The notes under the pieces were generated by a model. That model ran no database searches. It saw only the letters and a list, made by a program, of their open reading frames with translations, and was not told where the DNA came from. A program made the position numbers and the translations under genes. Below, in pieces: positions 1-5,296 of a stretch of 5,626 nt of DNA (position 1 is the stretch's first letter; every line of letters starts with the position of its first letter). Location: positions 1 through 5,626 of the forward strand of contig JADLBA010000152.1 of NCBI GenBank assembly GCA_020848015.1, written 5' to 3'. This stretch comes from Crocinitomicaceae bacterium. GTDB lineage: Bacteria > Bacteroidota > Bacteroidia > Flavobacteriales_D > Sanyastnellaceae.

Positions 1-1
1 A

Positions 2-817
2 AATTCGCTGTGTATCGAAATGGACGAGCGTTATGAACTATTGAAAACGGCAGGATGCAGGAATATCAAAGAATACAATGGCAAGTTCATTCAGCGAAGG
101 CTGAACCCTGAAAATGGACATCGGTATCTGCCCTATATTGTACTTGTAGTGGATGAATTTGCCGACCTCATTATGACGGCAGGCCGCGAGGTGGAAACAC
201 CGATTGCTCGCTTGGCACAGTTAGCAAGGGCGGTAGGTATTCATTTAATTATTGCCACTCAGCGCCCGTCGGTCAATATTATTACCGGAACCATCAAGGC
301 AAATTTCCCTGCGCGGATTGCATTTCGTGTTACTTCAAAAATTGACAGCCGCACTATATTGGATGTTGGTGGAGCTGATCAACTGATCGGGCGCGGCGAT
401 ATGCTTTTTTCCACAGGAAATGATCTCATTCGCATTCAATGCGGCTTTGTAGATACTCCGGAAGTGGATGAGATCACTGAGTTTATTGGTAACCAGCAGG
501 GATATTCTAATGCGTTTATATTGCCTGAAGTGGCGGAGGAAGGTGGCGGAGAAATAGGTAATATTGCGGACGATGACCGCGATGAACTTTTTGAAGAAGC
601 TGCGAGGATTGTTGTGATGAATCAGCAGGGATCCGCATCGCTGCTACAGCGAAAACTCAAACTGGGCTACAACAGAGCCGGAAGACTCATAGACCAGATG
701 GAGGCAGCAGGTCTGATCGGTCCCTATGAAGGCAGTAAAGCCCGGAAAGTGCTGATCTCCGACGAAATGTCTTTGGAACAGTTCTTGAAAAGCAAGACGG
801 GCAATGATCCTTTTTAA
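2..817 (+). CDS. ftsK: DNA translocase FtsK, C-terminal part (5' end outside window)
   Basis: FtsK is the septum-anchored, DNA-pumping hexameric ATPase that clears and resolves chromosome termini during division. The frame is open to the left edge, so the ATG at 20 is internal; residues before it (NSLCIE) continue the family pattern. Visible are the Walker B segment (hydrophobic run ending in DEFADL, codons from about 134, acidic pair at 152-157), the sensor-like segment ATQRPSVNIITG and the conserved block from KANFPARIAFRVTSKIDSRT to GADQLIGRGDMLF. The last part (about 575-765) is the winged-helix gamma domain, with QRKLKLGYNRAGRLIDQMEAAG, which in characterised FtsK reads KOPS sites and contacts XerD. 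The Walker A loop and membrane domain lie upstream, outside the window. The stop is at 815-817 and lolA starts 9 bp later with no terminator between, so the two are probably co-transcribed. Identification is very secure. Confidence 0.97.
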   Translation, partial: NSLCIEMDERYELLKTAGCRNIKEYNGKFIQRRLNPENGHRYLPYIVLVVDEFADLIMTAGREVETPIARLAQLARAVGIHLIIATQRPSVNIITGTIKANFPARIAFRVTSKIDSRTILDVGGADQLIGRGDMLFSTGNDLIRIQCGFVDTPEVDEITEFIGNQQGYSNAFILPEVAEEGGGEIGNIADDDRDELFEEAARIVVMNQQGSASLLQRKLKLGYNRAGRLIDQMEAAGLIGPYEGSKARKVLISDEMSLEQFLKSKTGNDPF

Positions 818-826
818 TTTATTATT

Positions 827-1477
827 ATGAAAAGAAGTGTGTTATTTTTTTTGATTCTCGCCATTTGTCTGCCATACATTTCAAATGCACAAACCTCGAA
901 AGATATTCTCGATAAACTTTCGTCAAAGGCAAAAACATGGAAAACTATCTCCGCAGACTTTACTTCTACACTCACTGACAAAAAGAACAACAAAACCACC
1001 AAGCAGGAAGGTTCGGTAAAAGTGAAGGGACAGAAATACTTCCTCAATTTACCTGATTTCATTGTTATTTCCGATGCAAAAAGTGTCTGGAGCTACGACA
1101 AGAAGGGAAATATGTGCAGCATAGACAATCTGGAAGACATGAAAGATGGTTCATTCGACCCGTCGGAAATGTTTACGATTTGGGAAAAGGATTTTAAGCA
1201 TGAAATGAAAAACACCAGCGCTACCGTTGATGGAGTAGGGGTATATGAGATCAATCTCTATCCGAACGACCCGCAGAAGAAACCGTATCATACTATTACA
1301 ATGTATGTGGATAAGGCAAAAATAGAAGTGATAAAAATTGTGGTAAAAACAAGAGAAAATACTGAGATCAGCTACAAGGTAAAGAACCTGAAAACGAATG
1401 TTGACTACCCCGACAGTGATTTCACTTTTGATAAAGCAAAACATCCTGGTGTAGAGATGACAGACAATCGCTGGTAG
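827..1477 (+). CDS. lolA: Outer-membrane lipoprotein carrier protein LolA (periplasmic)
   Basis: A 216-residue secreted protein. Residues 1-21 form a Sec signal peptide: basic MKR, a hydrophobic core, and a probable cleavage site after SNA with Q22 as first mature residue. The mature part has the LolA pattern: an amphipathic N-terminal helix (SKDILDKLSSKAKTWKTI), then SADFTSTLTD and alternating beta strands such as GSVKVKGQKYFLNLPD and SVWSYDKKGNMCSIDN, as expected for the open beta-barrel that holds the acyl chains of lipoproteins. LolA ferries lipoproteins from the LolCDE complex to the outer membrane; Bacteroidota usually lack a recognisable LolB. A lolA gene directly after ftsK is a familiar arrangement in this phylum and supports the call. 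No Shine-Dalgarno sequence precedes the ATG (leader aatttattatt), which is normal for the phylum. A strong terminator lies about 25 bp after the stop. A different LolA-like protein is possible but less likely. Confidence 0.9.
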   Translation: MKRSVLFFLILAICLPYISNAQTSKDILDKLSSKAKTWKTISADFTSTLTDKKNNKTTKQEGSVKVKGQKYFLNLPDFIVISDAKSVWSYDKKGNMCSIDNLEDMKDGSFDPSEMFTIWEKDFKHEMKNTSATVDGVGVYEINLYPNDPQKKPYHTITMYVDKAKIEVIKIVVKTRENTEISYKVKNLKTNVDYPDSDFTFDKAKHPGVEMTDNRW

Positions 1478-1500
1478 AGTAACCTATAATTTTGAATTTG

Positions 1501-1529
1501 AAAAGGGGGCGTTTATACGCTCCTTTTTT
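1501..1529 (+). terminator. Rho-independent terminator of the ftsK-lolA unit
   Basis: The left arm AAAAGGGGGCG (1501-1511) pairs with CGCTCCTTTTT (1518-1528) around the loop TTTATA. This gives 11 pairs including two G-T wobbles. The right arm merges into a run of six T (1524-1529). It sits 23 bp after the lolA stop and separates the division/envelope unit from the sulfur module. Confidence 0.88.
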
Positions 1530-1580
1530 CATAAATTACAATCACTTTCGTCAATCACTACTGAACAATTTTCGGAGTTT

Positions 1581-1605
1581 TTTGTATGAGAGAGAGAGAA
1601 CTTTG
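1581..1605 (+). promoter_or_regulatory. Candidate promoter of the sulfur module
   Basis: After the lolA terminator, a new promoter is needed before the gene at 1632. GAACTTTG at 1598-1605 matches the Bacteroidota -7 consensus TAnnTTTG at all but its first base and would place a transcript start about 20 bases before the ATG. A TTTG (1581-1584), resembling the -33 element, lies only 13 bp upstream, which is shorter than the usual spacing of about 19. The spacer is largely a GA repeat. The call rests on motif resemblance only; the start could be elsewhere in 1530-1625. Confidence 0.35.
1588..1599 (+). repeat. (GA)6 dinucleotide repeat in gene leader
   Basis: Six uninterrupted GA units lie 33-44 bp before the first ATG of the persulfide dioxygenase gene, between the two candidate promoter elements. 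The repeat itself is plain in the sequence. Any effect on expression through a change in repeat number is inference, and six units is short for a strongly phase-variable tract. Confidence 0.8.
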
Positions 1606-1631
1606 CAGATATTTAGCACTTTATTTTAATT

Positions 1632-3053
1632 ATGATGATGAAAGTAGAGCAGATCTATACCGGTTGCCTTGCACAAGGGGCATATTATATTACCTGCAAT
1701 GGAGAAGCAGCGATTATTGATCCGATGCGGGAAATTCAGCCTTATCTTGATCGCGCACAAAAAGACGGGGTAAAAATTAGGTATATTTTTGAAACACATT
1801 TTCATGCGGACTTTGTCTCAGGGCATGTTGAGTTGAGTAAGAAGACGGGAGCACCGATTATATACGGCCCGAATGCTGCCTGCGAATTTGACTGTATCTC
1901 GGCAAAAGACGGGCAGGAGTTTCGCTTAGGCGATTGTGTTATTCGTGTATTGCATACACCGGGGCACACAATGGAGAGCAGTACTTTTCTGTTGAAAGAT
2001 GAAACGGGAAAAGATCATGCGATTTTTTCAGGTGATACTTTGTTTTTGGGTGATGTGGGAAGACCCGATCTCGCACAGAAAGCCGCAAACATGACTACGG
2101 AAGATCTTGCCGGTTTGTTGTACGACAGCCTGATGAATAAGATCATACCACTCGCTGATGATGTGATTGTTTACCCCGCTCATGGAGCCGGGAGTGCTTG
2201 TGGAAAAAACATGATGAAAGAGACGGTGGATACACTTGGCAACCAGAAAAAGGTGAATTACGCGCTGAATCAACCCGATCGCAATAGTTTTATCAAGGCC
2301 GTTACGGATGGGTTAGCGCCTGCTCCCGGATATTTCCCGATGAACGTGGCGATGAATAAAAAAGGATATCAAGATCTTGACGAAGTGTTGAGCCAAGGTA
2401 TGAAACCACTGACTCCTGAAGAATTTGCCGCAACTGCAGAATCAGCGGGCGCACTGATACTCGATACACGAAATGACTCTGTGTTTGCTAAAGGGTTTGT
2501 ACCGCAATCAATTAATATCGGATTGAACGGAGATTTTGCACCGTGGGTGGGAACGATGGTCAGCGATGTGAAACAACCACTTCTGATTGTTACTGAACCG
2601 GGGAAAGAGGAGGAGACCATTGTACGATTGAGCCGTGTGGGATTTGATAATGTATTAGGGCATCTGAAAGGAGGGTTTGACAGTTGGAAAGATGCAGGTA
2701 AAGAAACAGACTCTGTACATCGTATCACGGCAGACGAATTTTCGCAGGAAGTCAAAATAGGGGAGAGCAGAATTATAGATGTCCGGAAAGAGTCTGAATA
2801 TGAAACGCTGCACCTCTCTGAGGCGGCCAACCGCCCATTGGCTAATATCAACCAATGGATTGGGGAGATGCATTCCGGTGAACATTTCTTGCTGCACTGC
2901 GCGGGAGGCTACCGGAGCATGATTGCGGCATCTATTCTGCAGGCCCGCGGTATCCGCAACTTCAGTGAAATTGGAGGAGGTTTCAATGCAATTGCAAAGA
3001 CGAATGTTCCCAAAAACAGTTTCATTTCGGAAAGCGGTACACTGAAGATATAA
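1632..3053 (+). CDS. CstB-like persulfide dioxygenase / rhodanese fusion protein
   Basis: A cytosolic protein of 473 residues with three domains. Residues 1-250 are a metallo-beta-lactamase fold of the persulfide dioxygenase class: THFHADFVSGH (H56, H58, D60), TPGHT (H112), SGD (D135), the GDVGRPDL signature (140-147) and PAHGAGSACG (H184, C190). H56, H112 and D135 are the likely single-iron ligands by analogy with ETHE1. Residues about 262-355 are a rhodanese fold without catalytic cysteine (loop VTEPGKEEE, 320-328). Residues about 360-460 are an active rhodanese with loop CAGGYRS (C423, R428). This architecture matches S. aureus CstB, which oxidises persulfide to sulfite and combines it with sulfane sulfur to give thiosulfate. 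C12 (TGCLAQG) and C190 probably correspond to other CstB cysteines. Three ATGs stand in tandem at 1632, 1635 and 1638; 1638 gives the usual family start MKVEQIYTG. Two YeeE-family genes follow on the same strand. Confidence 0.92.
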   Translation: MMMKVEQIYTGCLAQGAYYITCNGEAAIIDPMREIQPYLDRAQKDGVKIRYIFETHFHADFVSGHVELSKKTGAPIIYGPNAACEFDCISAKDGQEFRLGDCVIRVLHTPGHTMESSTFLLKDETGKDHAIFSGDTLFLGDVGRPDLAQKAANMTTEDLAGLLYDSLMNKIIPLADDVIVYPAHGAGSACGKNMMKETVDTLGNQKKVNYALNQPDRNSFIKAVTDGLAPAPGYFPMNVAMNKKGYQDLDEVLSQGMKPLTPEEFAATAESAGALILDTRNDSVFAKGFVPQSINIGLNGDFAPWVGTMVSDVKQPLLIVTEPGKEEETIVRLSRVGFDNVLGHLKGGFDSWKDAGKETDSVHRITADEFSQEVKIGESRIIDVRKESEYETLHLSEAANRPLANINQWIGEMHSGEHFLLHCAGGYRSMIAASILQARGIRNFSEIGGGFNAIAKTNVPKNSFISESGTLKI

Positions 3054-3082
3054 TAGCCGTCATTCAAAAAAATTGCCTTTTA

Positions 3083-3100
3083 TACCGTCTTTTTACGGTA
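3083..3100. repeat. Perfect short inverted repeat (hairpin or operator) after the dioxygenase gene
   Basis: TACCGT (3083-3088) and ACGGTA (3095-3100) are perfect reverse complements around CTTTTT. No T-run follows the right arm, so it is not a standard terminator. It lies 30 bp after the dioxygenase stop and 107 bp before the next gene, in a 153-bp gap with no convincing gene. It could be an RNA processing or stability element or a regulator site. The repeat is seen directly; the role is unknown. Confidence 0.4.
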
Positions 3101-3206
3101 ATCATGCGGAGGTACTTTCGCCTGTATCATCTGCATTTGCCGATCCGAAATAATCCTTTGTGTTTTTAGACCGGAAGCTCCACTTATTAATCTGAATGTT
3201 GAAATC

Positions 3207-3770
3207 ATGATAGAGTTTCTCAGCCAACCTTGGCCTTGGTATATATCGGGGCCGCTCATCGGAATAATGGTTCCGGCACTTCTTCTCGTGGGTAATAAAG
3301 CGTTTGGTATCAGTTCTTCACTCCGCCATATTTGTGCAGCCTGCTTACCGGCAAATATCCCTTTTTTTAAATATGACTGGAAAAAGGAACGCTGGAACCT
3401 CTTTTTCGTGATGGGTATTTTACTCGGAGGGGTAGTATCTGTAGCATTACTGCCCCCAGTTGTACATCTGCAGATTGATCCAAAGGTTGCCGCCGACTTG
3501 TATGTGCAAGGTATTACCAATCAGGAAGGATTGGTACCCGAACAGTTGTTCGGTTGGCAACATCTGTTCTCATTGAGAAATTTGCTGATGTTGGTAGGCG
3601 GTGGATTCATGATTGGTTTTGGTTCCCGCTATGCCGGTGGATGCACAGGAGGCCACGCCATTTTTGGTTTGTCAACGCTCCAATTACCATCGCTGATCGC
3701 CACCTGTTGTTTTATGATTGGTGGTTTTGCTATGACACACTTAGTGCTTCCCTATATTCTTTCTCTATGA
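3207..3770 (+). CDS. YeeE/YedE-family sulfur transporter, N-terminal-half-type subunit
   Basis: An integral membrane protein of 187 residues with about four to five hydrophobic segments (roughly 12-30, 63-85, 124-140, 144-158, 162-187). Two YeeE-family landmarks are clear: FGISSSLRHICAACLP (C43 and C46) after the first segment, and RYAGGCTGGHAIFGLS (C146), the signature loop in which a conserved cysteine contacts sulfur substrate in characterised YeeE/TsuA thiosulfate transporters. The protein is about half the length of full YeeE and has one copy of each expected loop, so it probably pairs with the product of the gene at 3906. Its position after a CstB-like enzyme fits import or export of thiosulfate or a related sulfur species; substrate and direction are not decidable here. 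The 153-bp gap upstream holds an inverted repeat and no obvious promoter. No Shine-Dalgarno sequence is seen (leader gaatgttgaaatc). A second cysteine pair, C167-C168, lies in the last membrane segment. Confidence 0.88.
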   Translation: MIEFLSQPWPWYISGPLIGIMVPALLLVGNKAFGISSSLRHICAACLPANIPFFKYDWKKERWNLFFVMGILLGGVVSVALLPPVVHLQIDPKVAADLYVQGITNQEGLVPEQLFGWQHLFSLRNLLMLVGGGFMIGFGSRYAGGCTGGHAIFGLSTLQLPSLIATCCFMIGGFAMTHLVLPYILSL

Positions 3771-3772
3771 AA

Positions 3773-3808
3773 ATAAAGCTTCCGGAAAGAGGATGAATGC
3801 TGCTTTAT
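3773..3808 (+). repeat. Inverted repeat in the gap between the two YeeE halves
   Basis: ATAAAGC (3773-3779) pairs perfectly with GCTTTAT (3802-3808) across 22 bases that begin with the TTCCGGAA palindrome (3779-3786 region). It starts 2 bp after the first YeeE-half stop. No T-run follows, so it is not an intrinsic terminator. It could stabilise or process the message between the two membrane subunits. A seven-pair stem with a long loop may also be chance. Confidence 0.3.
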
Positions 3809-3905
3809 GCGATCAATGAAAAACCTCACTGAAAGAATACAACAACATAAGAACCGACAATCTATTTGTGTCTGATTTTCTTATAATTATTTGATCTGAA
3901 AGTAG

Positions 3906-4409
3906 ATGATGACTGAATTCAAAGAAACAAACATGGATTTTGAGATTCGTTCAATGGACAGTATTTGTGTGAACGAAAGCCGTCGCGAACATAAATGGTA
4001 TGGAGCCATCGTTTATATGTTGTTCGGTATTTTCTTCGGAATTGTATTGGTAAAGTCTGAAGCGGTGAGTTGGTTTCGTATTCAGGAAATGTTCAGGCTC
4101 GGATCGTTTCACATGTATGGTTTAATTGGCAGTGCTGTACTAACCGGAATTGTTTCAGTGTGGCTGATTAGAAAGTGCGGTATCAGAAGTGCCGATGGAG
4201 AAGAGATTCGTATTCAAAAACGCAGTTTTAATAGAGGTCAGATCATAGGCGGTTTTATATTCGGTCTGGGGTGGGCAGTCACCGGCGCATGTCCGGGTCC
4301 ATTGTTTGCACTGATCGGTTCTGGTGCGACCACGATCTTGCTCGCCTTGCTGAGTGCAGTGGCGGGAACTTGGGTTTATGGGCGTTGGAGAGAAAGATTG
4401 CCGCATTGA
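3906..4409 (+). CDS. DUF6691/YeeE-YedE-family sulfur transporter, C-terminal-half-type subunit
   Basis: A membrane protein of 167 residues with about four hydrophobic segments (roughly 32-49, 69-88, 111-128, 133-158). The run ISWFRIQEMFR-like SWFRIQEMFRLGSFHMYG (55-72) and GWAVTGACPGPLFALIGSG (122-140, C129) are strong DUF6691/YeeE signatures; the GACPGP loop is the second conserved cysteine loop of the YeeE fold. It is the expected partner of the preceding gene, and together they make about 354 residues, near the size of a single-chain YeeE. The N-terminal 30 residues are hydrophilic and contain C21. ATGs occur at 3906, 3909, 3933 and 3954; the first is used here, but 3933 has an A-rich leader and would leave room for a weak promoter-like pair (TTTG at 3865-3868, ATTATTTG at 3886-3893). 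The stop TGA at 4407-4409 directly abuts the stop of the convergent phosphatase gene. The 135-bp gap before it contains no convincing gene. Confidence 0.88.
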   Translation: MMTEFKETNMDFEIRSMDSICVNESRREHKWYGAIVYMLFGIFFGIVLVKSEAVSWFRIQEMFRLGSFHMYGLIGSAVLTGIVSVWLIRKCGIRSADGEEIRIQKRSFNRGQIIGGFIFGLGWAVTGACPGPLFALIGSGATTILLALLSAVAGTWVYGRWRERLPH

Positions 4410-5204
4410 TCATGAAAAGTGTTTTTCGATGATTGCTTTGAGCTCTCCATAAATATGGGGGTTGGAACAAATGATATCATTACCGAATACCGGATTTTCA
4501 TTTCCATTGAAAGTTGTTACGGTACCTCCTGCTTCGCGGATAATTATGGTTCCGGCGGCAATATCCCAAGGAGAAAGCCCGTATTCATAAAAGCCATCGA
4601 GTCGCCCACAGGCTGTCCAAGCCATATCTAATGCAGCACTGCCGAGCCGACGCATTCCTCTCGTTGTACGGGTAATGTCTTTCAACAGCCGGAAGTACTG
4701 ATCCTGTCTGCCAAAGTCATCGTAGGGAAAACCGGTGGCCAGCAATGCCGTACTTAGTTGGTGCACATCTGAAGTAGTAATTCTTTCTCCATTGAGCCAG
4801 GCACCGCTACCTTTTACAGCAGAGAAGAGTTCTTTTTGCTTTGGATCATAAATCACTCCAAGCACAGGCTGATCATTTACTGTGAGAGCTATGCTGGTAC
4901 ACCACACAGGGACACCGTGTACGAAATTGGTAGTGCCGTCAAGCGGATCTATCACCCAGTTTATGCCTGATAAGTTGCGTTCTCCTGTTCCCTCTTCTGC
5001 GACAAACCCCGCCTCTGGAAATAGTTTTGACAGAGCTTCAACAAATTTTTTTTCACTCTCCTTGTCCACGTAGGTAACGAGATTGTTGAACGTTTTTTCC
5101 TCAATATGTTGTTTCACAATCACCTGTTCAGCCATCCAGTTTCCTGTTTCTCTGCTGATATCTTTTACTTTAGCTAACAACTGCAGAAGAGTGTTCTTGT
5201 CCAT
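4410..5204 (-). CDS. Inositol monophosphatase family protein (SuhB/IMPase type)
   Basis: A cytosolic metal-dependent sugar-phosphate phosphatase of 264 residues, full length for the family. Numbered from the ATG at 5204, the metal site is visible as AEEG (E70, E71), WVIDPLDGTTNFVHG (D86, D89) and the C-terminal SPWDIAAG (D214), with GSAALDMAWTACGRLDGF before it. These are the lithium-sensitive phosphatase motifs; the usual reaction is hydrolysis of myo-inositol monophosphate to inositol and phosphate with magnesium. The GTTNF form, instead of the GTKEF form of CysQ, argues for IMPase/SuhB and against 3'-phosphoadenosine-phosphate phosphatase. The start is set at the ATG on 5204-5202; a TTG at 5213-5211 would add three residues (267 total) but has no better support. 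The gene is convergent with the YeeE pair, zero bases between stops, and divergent from the oxidoreductase at 5297. True substrate is unknown. A link to the sulfur genes is not indicated. Confidence 0.93.
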   Translation of the reverse strand: MDKNTLLQLLAKVKDISRETGNWMAEQVIVKQHIEEKTFNNLVTYVDKESEKKFVEALSKLFPEAGFVAEEGTGERNLSGINWVIDPLDGTTNFVHGVPVWCTSIALTVNDQPVLGVIYDPKQKELFSAVKGSGAWLNGERITTSDVHQLSTALLATGFPYDDFGRQDQYFRLLKDITRTTRGMRRLGSAALDMAWTACGRLDGFYEYGLSPWDIAAGTIIIREAGGTVTTFNGNENPVFGNDIICSNPHIYGELKAIIEKHFS

Positions 5205-5296
5205 GAGGTTCAAACAATAAGTTTTGAAAAATTCGGAGCGAATGTACGATGGGGGCAGATTCCTTAGTTACTTTGAGCCATCACAATAAACCCTGT
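5205..5296. promoter_or_regulatory. Divergent intergenic region between phosphatase and oxidoreductase genes
   Basis: This 92-bp gap must serve both outward-facing genes. On the plus strand TTACTTTG (5268-5275) matches the Bacteroidota -7 consensus TAnnTTTG at all but one base and would start a transcript about 15 bases before the ATG at 5297. No -33 TTTG is seen at the right distance. On the minus strand only weak matches lie very close to the phosphatase start. Placement is by motif and geometry alone. Confidence 0.35.

Noticed and set aside
827..900. LolA as a lipoprotein, because of a cysteine at residue 14 in the signal peptide
   Set aside because: The residue before the cysteine is isoleucine, which does not fit a lipobox, and the cysteine lies inside the hydrophobic core. 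A standard cleavage site follows at residues 19-21.
2369..2851. Minus-strand open frame of 160 codons inside the dioxygenase-rhodanese gene
   Set aside because: It is Ser/Thr/Pro-rich without any domain pattern, and it lies entirely within a gene whose three domains are clear.
3083..3100. Inverted repeat as a terminator of the dioxygenase gene
   Set aside because: The T-run is in the loop and not after the right arm, and the stem is only six pairs, so the intrinsic terminator pattern is not met.
3080..3520. Minus-strand open frame of 146 codons across the gap and the first YeeE half
   Set aside because: It overlaps a well-supported membrane protein gene on the other strand, its protein shows no recognisable motif, and the first YeeE half explains the coding signal. 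It is best read as a shadow.
4411..4426. GAAAA-GTGT-TTTTC hairpin as a terminator for the convergent pair
   Set aside because: The stem is only about five A-T-rich pairs, it lies inside the phosphatase coding end, and it is too weak to call a terminator.
4410..5204. Phosphatase as CysQ (PAP phosphatase), which would tie it to the sulfur genes
   Set aside because: The metal-site motif is DPLDGTTNF with VHG after it, typical of IMPase/SuhB. CysQ proteins usually have DPLDGTKEF. The gene also faces the opposite way.
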